In this document: one piece after another, positions 1 to 12,496 of the stretch
Layout: every line of letters begins with the position of its first letter
Position numbering within the stretch: position 1 is the first letter of the stretch
Assembly (NCBI GenBank): GCA_021613535.1
Contig: CP075493.1
Location: 16,182,001-16,246,000 of the forward strand
Direction: 5' to 3'
Source: Adineta vaga
Lineage: Eukaryota; Rotifera
DNA length: 64,000 bases
The notes under the pieces: model-generated
The model's input: the letters and a program-made list of their open reading frames with translations, nothing else
Databases searched by the model: none
What the model was told of the DNA's origin: nothing
Made by a program: the position numbers and the translations under genes

Positions 1-431
1 ATATCATATTGAGTTCGATCTCTAAAATAAAAAAAGAACGTGGTTGATAAAATCTATCGAATAAAGATCGACAACTTACTCAAGAATAGATGAATGTTCA
101 TCGTGAGATACAATACCATCTTGTTCATCACGTTCAATATCATATTGTGTTCGATCTCTAAAAGAAAAAAAAGAACGTGGTTGATAAAATCTATCGAATA
201 AAGATCGACAACTTACTCAAGAATAGATGAATGTTCATCGTGAGATACAATACCATCTTGTTCATCACGTTCAATATCATATTGTGTTCGATCTCTAAAA
301 GAAAAAAAAGAACGTGGTTGATAAAATCTATCGAATAAAGATCGACAACTTACTCAAGAATAGATGAATGTTCATCGTGAGATACAATACCATCTTGTTC
401 ATCACGTTCAATATCATATTGTGTTCGATCT
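1..431. repeat. Tandem repeat, about 137-bp unit (exon plus intron)
   Basis: Units begin at 1, 137, 274 and 411, giving periods of 136, 137 and 137 bp. The first three are nearly identical, differing by a few bases and by the length of an A run; the fourth degrades after about 431. The unit is one 78-nt exon plus one 58-59-nt intron of the minus-strand gene, so the duplication unit is an exon-intron cassette. Confidence 0.9.
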
Positions 432-709
432 CTAAAATAAAAAAAGAACGTGGTTAATAAAATCCATCTAATAATGTCCGACATCTCACTTATCAGTAGA
501 TCGATCTTCATCTTCACATACAATATCCAATGGTTTTTCACTACCAACAGCAGTTTTTTTTGTATCTATAATATCAGTTTGTTCTTTACATTCATAGGCT
601 GTTGTTGATTGATTTTTGTTAAAGCCAAAGTGTGTGAAAATTGGACGTGCTCGAACTAACTTTCCACGTGCACAATAGCTAATTGTTGTGACATCTAACA
701 TTAACATCA
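1..709 (-). CDS. Partial gene with a tandemly duplicated 26-codon exon
   Basis: Product not recognised. On the minus strand, exons can be placed at about 490-709, 354-431, 217-294, 80-157 and 1-21 (cut by the window edge), separated by 58-59 bp introns with GTAAGT donors and TTTTAG acceptors. The three complete inner exons are each exactly 78 nt, so each copy adds 26 residues without changing frame; the peptide is acidic and includes YDIERDEQDG and DEHSSILE. The 5' exon encodes a basic segment (CARGKLVRARPIF) followed by an acidic one. Its 5' start is not resolved. It lies on the same strand as the transposase and DUF3987 genes to its right. Exon limits are inferred from splice motifs only. 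Confidence 0.45.
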
Positions 710-2253
710 ATCATATAGATTATTTTTGTATATTGGTTGTGAAATAATTTACTCTTATTCACATTCAGACATGGAATATTCATTGCATGTTGTACTGGAT
801 GATTCAGTCTGTAATAGAAAATTATAAAACTAATATGATTCATTGTTATTTAAATGCTTACTTGATAGAAATCGATTCGACAACTTCTGGAGTGATCTCA
901 TTGTCGTTAAACATATTCAATGAAAACTTTTGTTTTAAGAATAAACAAATCTAGAAATAGTTTGTCGGGATAAGGAAAAATAATTGTTAAATAGCTGTAA
1001 TAATAAAGAATAAATGGTTACAAGGAGGTACTTGATATACAAAAAGAAAGTTGGACATGAAATATTCATCCTTGTTTTAATATCTTCAATGCTCTATAAT
1101 CTTATGCTTCTTTTCCTATCCAACTTTTGCTATGTGGATGTAATTTTCATATAAGGTTTAGAGGTCAATAAAGAATGAACATTAAATTGAAATATATAAT
1201 GAGCCATCTATTGAATTTTTTGATTGGTTCTTATGAAATTTAGAATTATTCGAACGAAAAATAAACAGAATAGAAACACGCGGTAGCTTATTCTTAAAAG
1301 AGATTTTCTATGAATTTAATATAACTTCTTGTGAAAGAAGTAATATTGAAATCTCCGCGAAAACAAAGATAATCATAATGACGAAAATGGTAATGTAATA
1401 CAAACTGATACAAATCAAATACATAAAAGTAAACAAAAGCTATGACGAATAATAATGAGCTTAATTTTCAATTTCGAATCTTCCAGTTATGAAATCCAAT
1501 GAGATGTCTTTATTAGAACAAATGCTGATAAATGATAATAATGTCAAATCATATTTTACAGAAATAATTTCTTTATGACAGGTGTGATATTCTGGTTGTT
1601 TTCATAATTTCAACACATAAATATTAAGTAAAGGATGTCTGTATGCTTGTGTGAAAAATGATATAGCACTCTTCAAATGATGATTTAAATAAGCCAGTGT
1701 TGATTGAGAATAATATCATAGAAAGAATTTTGTAATCAACAGATGCTATACTATAACAATCGTTTCAAATCATAGATGGACAAAAGACACTTTAAATTAT
1801 TCTTTTATTCTGTTACATGGAAAAGATAGGAAAAGATATAAGTAAAAATCATCCAACAATAATGTCAATGTCATACATCAAAAGTAAGACGATATAAGAA
1901 AATAGATAATTAGAGAAATACGAAAAACAAATCTATTGAAGTATATACAAAAATATATAATTGAGGCGATGAGAAAATTATTGCTGCTCTTCGTGGCTTT
2001 GGTCAATTAATTTGCAGATCAAGTTTTCATCGATATTTCGAAATATATTTAACCAAAGACAAAAACTTCATAAAATTTTGATACGAGATCACATATTCAT
2101 AAAATTTTATTCATAAAAATGAGCAATGAAGATATCATATACAATAATAACAATATAGAAAGATAGTTCTAAGAATGTATGAGATATTTCAAGGAAAGAG
2201 ATATCATAAAAATATTTTCTTTATATCCATTATTTTTTGTTTAATAAATTGCT
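710..2253. other. AT-rich stretch without a recognised gene
   Basis: No reading frame here has recognisable protein content. Possible splice donors near 750-860 on the minus strand could belong to upstream exons of the gene at 1-709, but no exon can be defended. The remainder is simple AT-rich sequence with many stops in all frames. Confidence 0.4.
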
Positions 2254-4381
2254 TCATAGTAATATTTCATCGTCTAACTCGTCTTCATTGTGTTCCTGCT
2301 GCTTTTCCTGGTTTTGTTGATAACTATCATTTGCCTATGAAGAAGAATAAGTCACTTGTAAACGTATTCAAATACGTTCAATAAACTCTTACCAATATTT
2401 GAGTCCATGGAATTAATTTCGAAGTTGGTAATGGAATATTAGATTTAGGAGCTAAGTGTGGATTATCTGGAAAGATATTTGTATGAAAACAATTCCGTAA
2501 ATGGAAAATAATGCAATAAAAGATGTTTGAATATGGCCATGCAATTGATCGTAATGTAGCTTTAAGTTTTGTAAAATGTGAAAATAATTGTTCGCAAACT
2601 TGTGTATTTTGATTATCAAAAAATAGACGATTATCAGGATGTGAACATGATAAGATGGTTTTACATTGAGGTCGTGTATGATTACGTCTATGAAATCTAT
2701 CAATGCAGTATTTTTTTTGTAATAATTCATCAACATAAGGTGATTGTTGAATTGATACACAATATTGATTCTTCAAATATGCAATAAATGTACATGCTGA
2801 ATCATATGCAGCAGCCGGTGGTAATATTCCTCCTAAATGAAGGTATTTTAATAAATGATAAGTATTACGACGCATTCCTTCAGAACGAACACTTTCATTC
2901 CATCCTATAATCACATTGCAATTTGACACTATAGCCATAAAACCAGCAGTACGTCGTTTATGTTCTCTATCATCTTCATCACGATGAATAGTACATTCAT
3001 CATTTGCTTCGAATACATCTGCAATACGTTCTCGTTCGAGTGCTTGAGCAACTAAAGGATCGTGTGAATCGTTCTTACTTAAAGAATGATTGTAATGATT
3101 TATACAATAGTATTTACATTTGGTCTTATCATTAACTTACAAGAAAAAATACATAGAATCAACAATTCTATTATAAAAAATCTTCTCTGTGCATACCTAA
3201 TTCATTTTTTAATATACTTGATGATGAACGAAGTGGTGGACGAGGACAACCAATCGCCACAGGTCCTAATTCTGGTATTGATTTATCACATGATCCGGTA
3301 TGAGCACATACCAATCGATGAGCCTTCATGTGTGTGTCAAAAACAAAATTGATCATACATGTATCTTTGGCATGACATTCGCATCCTTCAACTTGTCCAT
3401 GACGAGACCAAAATTTAACGAAGAGTTCATAGAAAAACAAACTATTTGCTTCGAAATATAAATCATGTGAAAGACGTTGGATAATATCCGGAATTTGAAT
3501 GGTTTGTAAATTTGTCATAAAGAAAAGATATCGACATATTTCAAACCATGTCCAAGTCTTATATTAAAATAGTCAAAAAATGGCAAAACTATAATAATCA
3601 ATAGTCATGCAAGAAAATTTACCGCTGCAAAAGATTTTGATTGTAATTTATCTTGAGTAGGATCTTGTTTATTAAAATGTCGATTTTGATCAATATCATC
3701 ATTAGTCGCACTTGTATACGATTGAAAATTCGATGCTGCTTGTTGAATAAGATTGGTAAATCCAGTTATCAATATACGTTCATAGATCAAATGATCAAAT
3801 AAATAAATATATTCTTGTTTGAAAATTGCATCTGATACAACGAATCTTTCCCGTGTTCGACGATTGCGCATATGACCATATTTATAAATAATATCACAAC
3901 ACTCATTCTTATAAAGTATACCATTATATACATTGTTACGACCAATAATAATACATATTTCATCAAATTCTGGTTCTTTTAATGTATCTTGACATATGAT
4001 GCATGTTTTAGTTTTTGGAACTAATTGATAAATTTGAAAACGATGAGGTTGTAATTCAAATCTGGTCTGCAACTGTTGTATCGCTAATAATAAACGTTCA
4101 TGTTCATTGCTGAGTAATACCTGTTCAACTAATTCTGGTATACGATTAATTGACATAATGCTTGCCCAAATATTCGCTTGATAATCATTGCCAGTAACTT
4201 CATTAACAATAGCCAAAATAGTTTGTTCTCTCTTCCCAAAATCGCTGACGATATTCATTGGATAAAGTCTAATAAGACGTAAAAATAAAGCTACATGAGA
4301 TGGTGCAATGTATTGAAAAATATTCAATAAGAATTTCTGATTGGATTCTGATATATTCATTTCTAATATTGATATTTGCAT
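2254..4381 (-). CDS. CxC5/KDZ-like transposase
   Basis: Minus strand, exons about 3623-4381 (ATG at 4381), 3197-3557, 2393-3073 and 2254-2334. Exon 1 has a cysteine cluster (CIICQDTL, later NECC and YKYGHMRNRRTRERF), like the CxC5 fingers that precede KDZ-superfamily transposases. Exon 2 contains FVFDTHMKAHRLVC, suited to the first catalytic Asp. Exon 3 contains YDSAC (second Asp) and DNQNTQVCEQLF with a nearby Glu, followed by FHLRNC. The family call is from pattern memory. The junction between exons 2 and 3 does not close in phase with any acceptor I can see, so there may be a micro-exon or a lesion there. It sits about 500 bp downstream of the DUF3987 gene on the same strand. Confidence 0.55.
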
Positions 4382-4879
4382 ACCATCTGAAACTCAGAAT
4401 TATATCTTATCAACTGTTAAAACTGAATTAGAAAGATAAAGAATAAGTTCGATTTCTTCGAGAATAATATCTTCTTTCATTATTATTTATTTAAATAACA
4501 AATACGAATAACCATAGAAATAAATGATCATAGAAACAATAAACATATTTTCAGAATTAGAAATGAAAATACAATACAATTACTTGTTTCTTATAGAATA
4601 AGAAAAAAGAAATCGAACAAATATGAAAGAAGAAAAATAAAGAAACAGTGTTCAGAATGTTTTTTCTCGAAAACGAGAAGTAATTAGACATAGTATATAC
4701 AAACATAAAAGCAAATTGAGCTACAAGATATAACAATGAAAATAATAAAATTAAAATAATACACATATAACAAGTGTAAATGTACATTGGTTCAAATCGA
4801 ATATTCAATACTTAATAGATTAAATAGACATATTATCGACGATTATTTGTGTGGTGAAATATTAAAAAGTAATTTGTCA
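4382..4879. other. Spacer between the transposase and DUF3987 genes
   Basis: AT-rich and rich in A runs. The only long minus-strand frame here is hydrophobic low-complexity sequence with no recognisable family, and I do not regard it as a gene. It holds the 3' flank of the DUF3987 gene and presumably the promoter of the transposase gene. Confidence 0.4.
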
Positions 4880-7800
4880 TCATATGTTATCTTCATCAGG
4901 AAAACGTTTCGGTTTTCGTTGTCGTTTAGTTGGTGGTTCATTGGTCGGTTGTTTTTGTCTCTTGGCACCTAAACGTCTTAATTCGTTGTTTGTTCGTTGA
5001 GCAGGAGTCAAATTGGAACGTGGTTGATCAAATGAATCTGTCACTAAAGAAATAATATAACGTTTAGAAGAAAACAGATGACTTTATTTTACCATCATCG
5101 TTTGATACTGTAGTTAAAGCCACTACCACAGAACTAATTTTTTGTTCTGGACATTTAACTTTGTCTTGAAAATACACGCTGATTTCTCCTTCTATAATTT
5201 TATCATACCAGTGACGATTTAATAACCAGTTGTGATGTGCTGTATTAAATATATTATTAACAATTGAACTTGGTGTTGATGATGTTTCATTGTTCAAAAC
5301 TTTATCAACATATTCATCTAATCCAATTCCAACTTTTGTTCGAAGTTTTGTTTCAAAAGAAGATGCTTCTGATGCGGATGTAGAAATAGGAAACATCTTT
5401 AAATAGCCAATTTCGAATTTAATTTTCTTTTTAGTTGGAATATTGGACACAAATAAATTGTCGATTGGTGTAATCAATTTACTTTGTTTTAAATAAGCAA
5501 TGACACGATTTTTTGTTTCAGCATTATTATATAGTCGAGTTACATCTGTTTTTGTAAATGCAATGAATGGTTTTAACATAAATTTCTTCGACAAAGCAAT
5601 AAGTTCTAATTAACAAAAGATAAACATAAGACATCATATAAATGTTCACTGATTTTAAGAAAGATTTTATCCAGTTTAATCTTACCTTTGTTCGAAATTT
5701 CATCTGCATCCTTTGACACATCACTATATTCAGAAGATGTTGTATTTGGAGACGATGTTGTTTTCAAATTTGAATGAAAGTCTAAATATTACTAATAAAT
5801 ATATAAAGAAAGAACGTAGTTGCTTAACTACCATATTCAATAGAATTAGATCCAGCATTACTATGCTGTTCATCATTTTGTTGTTCAATTGCAATCAACG
5901 ATGATGATTCAAGAATTAATTCCTAAAGGAAGATAACCATTTAATATGATGAATTTATTATAAACAGTATAAAACCGAATTTTCTTGTTGTTGTGATTGT
6001 AAACTTGTATCACTATCACGAATATTCATAGAATCATCGACGAAATAATCATATTCAACAGAACTAGACACTAAAGATAATGAACGAAAGTTCATATAAA
6101 GTAAATGTTGTATATATAGTAAAATGCTGCATTACTATTCATATTATAATTCGTAGACATTTCTTCTACAATGACACTGTTGAATGCAGTTGTTAATGAT
6201 TTATTAATATCACATGTTGAACTGTCTAAATAGAAAAGGAAAAAGCAACATTAATAAGGAAAGAAATCTATACTATATTCTTCATTCGTACAAGTTGTAT
6301 GATGGGTGATTTTTTCATCGTTGTTAACGACGTTGTCTTTCTCATTATTATTGACCAATACTAAAATCAGAATTATATATATATATTTGAATTTAAGTGA
6401 AAAAAATGAGCCTACCATCTTCCAATGCATCCCATGTATTCAAACGTTCTTCTGTGATAATACTGTTGATACTGGACATTGAAGCAGTTCGATTACCTAG
6501 TTGAAAATAAAACAAAGTAATTACGGAAATAACATTACTACGGCAACAAAAATCTACCTTTTCCATTCAACGAAACTTGCTCTTTAAGATTGTTCATTGA
6601 ATTATTTTTGTTTGAATGAATATCAGAAAAAAGCTTTGATGCTTCAAGTTGTGTTTGCAGTTCTTGAACATCATCAATAATTAATGAAGTCATATTGACT
6701 TTATCCGATTCAGTTAAATCAATCATCGTTGCATTTGAATTATTACTTCGGTGAGAATCGAGGATTAATGATGTTCTTTCATTCTTTGAAGAATCATTCT
6801 TTTGAGAAATGGCCGGAACACAGAGTTTGTTCAATTGCTTCATAATGTAACGATTATCTTTCATTTCAAAAGCATATACAGGTGATAAAGTAAATGTTTG
6901 TGTTTCAGGATCGATACCGATTAGACCATTACGTAAGCCAGGTTTTAAAATTTCTTGAGCAATAGGATCATTGGCATCGCCTAGACGATGAATAATTTCG
7001 ATGAAACCGAATAAATTGGAACTAATATAATCAATTGCTGGTTTATCAATCTTCCCTGCTATATCAGTTGTAGAGAAAAGACATTGTTTCCATATTTGTC
7101 GATAATCATTAATATTCAACTTTAATTCGGTAAGTGCTTCAATAGACATATTATTTTGTTGGATTTGAGTAGGCGTAGCCATCACATAACTTGAACGGGT
7201 TCCTTTAATAAAGCGTTCTTTATTTAATGGTTGATAGATCAATTCGTTGTCGACCAAATATTTGATTGCATTCGTCAATCGATCTTTATCATTATGAAAT
7301 TGTCTATAAGTATTGAAGGTAGATAATGAAAAGAAGATAAATTTCGATGAAATTATTGTTAAAGCATCATCGTACATCAATGCACGATCACCACGTTTTT
7401 TTTGAACATTATCATGTGTTTTTTGTACATCATTATGTTTTTTCTGTTCGTCACAACATTTTCCTTGTAAATCACCAATGCTATTATAAATGAAAAATAT
7501 TAGAGGAATAAATTGAATTAAAGCGTACCTTTTGAATGATCGAGATGCTACTGGAGATGTAATGAACTTTTCTTGAATCGATGATAAATCAAATAATTGT
7601 CGAGACACATAGTCAACATGCCCAAAAAATAAATCACCCATAATAGCTGTACTTTTTTCAATGATAAGAATCTTTGTACCATCATCTTTACGTAAATATG
7701 GTGGAAATCGCTTGTCGATAACCTTGTTGACAGCTTCGATGAAATAATTAGAAATAAGATATGGCGTTTTCACCACTTCTGATATTTCAATAAATGGATA

Positions 7801-9320
7801 AACATCATCATCCCATAAAATATCCATAATCGCTCGAAAACGAGCAAAATTACAAATAAAACTAAATTAATATATAATATATTATTTAAAATTCAGAGAA
7901 GACTAAATGTTTACCGAGGAATTTTGGTAGAATTTTTAAAGCTAATGATAGCTTCATGTTCTTCTTTCTCTGTTTCTGTTGCTTCCTTCCATTGATTATA
8001 GACTCGACTGAACATATAATAATGAGCACTTTTGCTATGTTCATAAGAAGAATCACTTTCAGGTTCTTCGAGTTGAATTTCAATTTTTGATGATAAACGA
8101 TGATATTGACGATTGGCAGTAGGTCGTAATCGTTTCCACTTCTCTTCAACGTCCGAATCAATTACATCTGTAAGACAAAGTAGAGAATTTCTATAAACAA
8201 AGTAAAACTACTTTTACTTGATTCTTTTTTTTCGTATTTGTCATAAACATTTTGTCGAGCAATATATTCAATTTTGCCAAGTAAAAAAGATGTTGTATAG
8301 ATATGTTGCAGTGATGGAACCATATTCGATATTACACCACTGGTACCAGAATTCGTTTTGATAGCTTTCATTACCGGACATGGATAATGAGTAAATCGAT
8401 TATGAGCACCACTAACACCATTCGCTCTAAAGGGATAAAAAGATACAGAACATAATGAAATCTTTTTGAAAATTATTTACTCGTAATGCTGTTGTGATAC
8501 TCGTGCATAAGGATCACCAACGCTTGCACCAATAATGGAAGCACGTCTTCCTTCTGGAATATTGTATGACGTAGAAAGAGTTGCTCGATTTTGATGTTTA
8601 GTTCCATCAAACATTTGAATAAGCATATTGACATTTTCAGCAAAACGAGGATCATTATATTGATTACCATAAACACCTAAGTTTGATAATAATGTATCAC
8701 ACTCGGTCGAACATAATAAACGATTTCCATATAATAAACTTCGAAAAACTTGAAGTGCTGTTGACTATAATAAAGAAAAATAAATAAACTAAAAGAAAAT
8801 TTAATACGCAGCTTACATTTGAAACAATAAATGGTTGTTCAAATAATAAATCAATACTTTTATTTGCATGTTGAATATATTCTTGATTTATATCCATTTG
8901 AGACAATGTTCGATTTAATGCATCCATATGTGGAGTTAATGCTGATGATTTTCCACTACCTAAATTATGATAATATATAACTCCAAACGAAGAAATAATA
9001 TTCATGTTAAAATCACCTGATGTACCGATAACATGTCCAAACATATTTGTTCCATCAGAACTACCATTATTCACGTAATGATAATAATATGAATTGCTAT
9101 TTACAGCAGACAAAAAGTGAAGTAATATATACAAATTAAGACCTTTGTCGACGTTGCTATCCGATGACCATGACGAAAGTGTAGCTTTTTCAAAAGAGGA
9201 TAATTCTGTTAACTTATCACATGGATCAAAGATTGCACCGTCCAAGCATAATCGACTTCGAGTTTGCCCTTGCATCAGCATAAAATCCCGTAAACTTGGT
9301 TTTTGTAAACGAGATAACAT
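4880..9320 (-). CDS. DUF3987-like P-loop protein, 14 exons
   Basis: Minus-strand gene with exons at about 8817-9320, 8481-8764, 8212-8426, 7915-8167, 7529-7861, 6558-7480, 6416-6496, 6273-6360, 6136-6225, 5976-6070, 5832-5922, 5686-5781, 5093-5605 and 4880-5043; about 1240 residues. Introns are short; one of 48 nt (7481-7528) stays open in frame. A Walker-A-like loop (GSGKSS, near residue 120) and the downstream segment CSTECDTLLSNLG...GTKHQNRATLS...SIIGAS follow the layout of DUF3987 proteins, a helicase-like ATPase family often found in mobile elements. The middle exons are Ser/Asp-rich linkers. The C-terminus is basic (KRQKQ, PPTKRQRKPKR) and resembles a nuclear localisation signal. The first in-frame ATG is at 9320; an upstream exon is possible. 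Confidence 0.6.
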
Positions 9321-9344
9321 ATTCAACCGATATTTCAGGAACAA

Positions 9345-10960
9345 AATACTTGATAAGATTTAATTATGGATCAAATATTCAACACCAATGTAAACGAATA
9401 ATAATCAATATCACCACTTTAAAAACAAAAAGATTAATGTTGGTTAGTATTGACCACGTATTCTAAAATTAAAATAACTATTCTGACGACGATACGAAAT
9501 AAACCGAGGAAAAAATTATCACTGATATATGAGAATAAAATTGCGATATTTATACATACCCATAAACAAAGACAATACGCCATCGACGAATATAAAAAAA
9601 AACAAGTCCGACTGAAATTCATAAGAAACACACTTGAATTGATTACCAATAGCGAACGTAAAACAAAGAATCTAAAAGAGACGTCTATATAAAACATCTC
9701 CTTTCTAAAGATATATAGACTAAAGTGCAATATTCACCTCGATAATTCTTTCTTTTCTCCTTCTCGTCCATCACAGCAAACATTCGTCATATAATAAAAT
9801 TTGTACAACCCCTGGAACGAAAAAAAAGCAACTAAATGATATGCACCTAAACAATAAATAGAAATAGAAATAATATACTCAGTATAATAATATCTAAAAA
9901 AATTAAAATGAAGTAAAAAAATTTTAAATCAATATCAATTCAATCTATCCAAATCAAATTGACAAAATGCAACAGAAAAATACTTTCCCTCCGTTCACTA
10001 ACTTGAAAAAAAATGTAGGAATATATATTCAAACACAAAACAAACCTATCCATCATTACTGATATTCCCCAACCTGTACGCATTCCTTAATATATCAAAC
10101 AAAATCAGAGCTTGAAAATCCTCCGACAAAAACAATAATACCTATGTATATCTATATAATTAAAACTAGAACTAAATCTATTCCTACTTCTAGCATGGCA
10201 TACATATCAAATGTGACACTCGGTTTCAACAGAAAATTTTGTTTTCAATTAAAAAAACTTGTTTCAATTGAAAGTAGAACACTTTTGTAAAATAAGTTTT
10301 TCAACCGAAAATTTCGATTAAAACTTCTCAAAATAACGCCATACTGCCGCTCAAAATTCTCACATAAACAGTGATGACAACGCTATATATAATTCAATAT
10401 TGCGATGTACATGAGTATACGAATCAATTCGCAAAAAACACAGAAATAGATGATTTGCAATAGTAATTCTCTATGAGTTGACTTTTACGAATTATAATAT
10501 ATATGGGCATAAAACATTCACATATGACTTATAAAAAAAAGATAGACTTCTCTTCAGAAAACGATATAAAACAGTCAAAGACAGGAATAAATTCAGTTAT
10601 AGTTGTAAGATATAGATAAATATGGTCATTAATTTAAAAATAAGTATAGTTATACTGGAATGTAATCGCAAATATTTGGATTCCAACTTCGAATCATTTA
10701 CTTCACTAATTCAGATATTACATTTGAGTGATTAAAATTCCTAGCCCGTGTGTGAAAAGAAACATCGCCACGGTCATGGTTCCAAACATTTCTCAATTTC
10801 GAAATAAAGGAAAATGAACCTTTCAATAGAACCACATCCAACATAAGCATGTATATTACTATCCCCTATACAACTACACCATCACCTTTGGAAATCCAGA
10901 AAACTTTTGTTAAACGATCCTCAAAGAAAACGAGACACTCACGTTATACTAATACACTCG
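9345..10960. other. AT-rich stretch without a recognised gene
   Basis: Very AT-rich with no supported exon. A single diverged copy of the downstream minisatellite unit appears near 10140-10200. I found no inverted repeat here pairing with the left side of the transposase/DUF3987 block. Confidence 0.4.
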
Positions 10961-10964
10961 CCTG

Positions 10965-11180
10965 CAGGGTCCATTTATCAAAATCCCGCAAGGACCCACA
11001 ATGCGCTCCGCAGGAGCGCGTGGGTCCGAGGAAGGAGTAGGCGCCGTGGAGCAGGTTGCAGGAGTCAGCAAGCGCTCCGAAGGAGCGCATGATGGCGCCG
11101 TAAACTTGCTCCAGGCGCCGCGCAGAAGGCCCGGTACCCTCGAAGCGCAGAGAGAACAAAAGCTCCACCACATTCAAAAG
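10965..11180. other. GC-rich island with hairpins
   Basis: About 215 bp of strikingly GC-rich sequence in otherwise AT-rich DNA. It has two short hairpins with GCGCTCC/GGAGCGC arms (11003-11019 and 11072-11088), the first extended by outer GGACCCA/TGGGTCC arms, plus several GGCGCC sites. Several frames stay open on both strands, as expected of GC-rich DNA; none matches a family I know. Composition points to a foreign source or an assembly chimera. Confidence 0.6.
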
Positions 11181-11309
11181 CGGGCAATTCTGAACGCGTT
11201 CTATCTCCACACCTATACACCTACAAGTTAATACAATCCTATCTAATCCCAAATTAACATCGAAACATATGTACATTTATAACGATGACCATCACTAATA
11301 CTAAATCCA

Positions 11310-12475
11310 CAACAAACATACATACCTATGTATATATATAACTATATCTAAATCCAAATCTATTCCTGCAACTAACATGGGTATCTATGTATATATATAA
11401 GTATATCTAAATCTAAATCCATTCCTGCAACTAACATGGGTATCTATGTATATATATAAGTATATCTAAATCTAAATCTATTCCTGCAACTAACATGGGT
11501 ACCTATTTATATATATCTAAATCTAAATCTAAATCTATTCCTGCAACTAACATGGGTATCTATGTATATATATAAGTATATCTAAATCAAAATCTATTCC
11601 TGCAACTAACATGGGTACCTATGTATATATATATCTAAATCAAAATCTATTCCTGCAACTAACATGGGTATCTATGTATATATATCTAAATCTAAATCCA
11701 TTCCTACAACTAACATGGGTATCTATGTATATATATAAGTATATCTAAATCTAAATCTATTCCTGCAACTAACATGGGTACCTATTTATATATATCTAAA
11801 TCTAAATCTATTCCTACAACTAACATGGGTACCTATGTATATATATATCTAAATCTAAATCTATTCCTGCAACTAACATGGGTACCTATGTATATATATA
11901 TCTAAATCTAAATCTATTCCTACAACTAACATGGGTACCTATGTATATATATAAGTATATCTAAATGTAAATCTATTCCTACAACTAACATGGGTACCTA
12001 TTTATATATATCTAAATCTAAATCTATTCCTACAACTAACATGGGTACCTATGTATATATATATCTAAATCTAAATCTATTCCTACAACTAACATGGGTA
12101 CCTATGTATATATATAAGTATATCTAAATCTAAATCTATTCCTGCAACTAACATGGGTACCTATGTATATCTAAATCTAAATCTAAATCTATTCCTACAA
12201 CTAACATGGTTACCTATTTATATATATCTAAATCTAAATCTATTCCTACAACTAACATGGGTATCTATGTATATATATCTAAATCTAAATCTATTCCTAC
12301 AACTAACATGGGTACCTATTTATATATATCTAAATCTAAATCTATTCCTGCAACTAACATGGGTACCTATGTATATCTAAATCTAAATCTATTCCTGCAA
12401 CTAACATGGGTATCTATGTATATATATAAGTATATCTAAATCTAAATCTAAATCTAAATCTAAACGTGTTCCTAT
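11310..12475. repeat. Minisatellite, about 20 copies
   Basis: Twenty ACATGG-containing units of about 47-63 bp (core CAACTAACATGGGTA followed by TATATATA and CTAAATCTAAATC tracts). Length differences come from the TA and CTAAAT tracts. The array ends in a run of pure CTAAAT repeats at about 12435-12465. It stays open in some frames only because the unit is stop-poor; I do not call it coding. Confidence 0.95.
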
Positions 12476-12496
12476 AGATACCTGTATTTATATTAT

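Noticed and set aside
4557-4808. Hydrophobic minus-strand frame between the transposase and DUF3987 genes
   Set aside because: Low-complexity Phe/Tyr/Leu translation of AT-rich spacer, with no family and no splice support.
9434-9730. Open frames on both strands downstream of 9.4 kb
   Set aside because: AT-rich noise with no recognisable domain; the opposing frames cannot both be real and neither has supporting features.
10944-11276. Overlapping open frames on both strands in the GC-rich block
   Set aside because: High GC content by itself removes stops in all frames; no family match and no splice signals. Recorded as a composition anomaly instead.
12153-12439. Long open frames encoding LNLNLFLQLTW-type repeats
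   Set aside because: They are translations of the minisatellite unit; frames stay open only because the unit lacks stops, and there is no unique sequence or start context.
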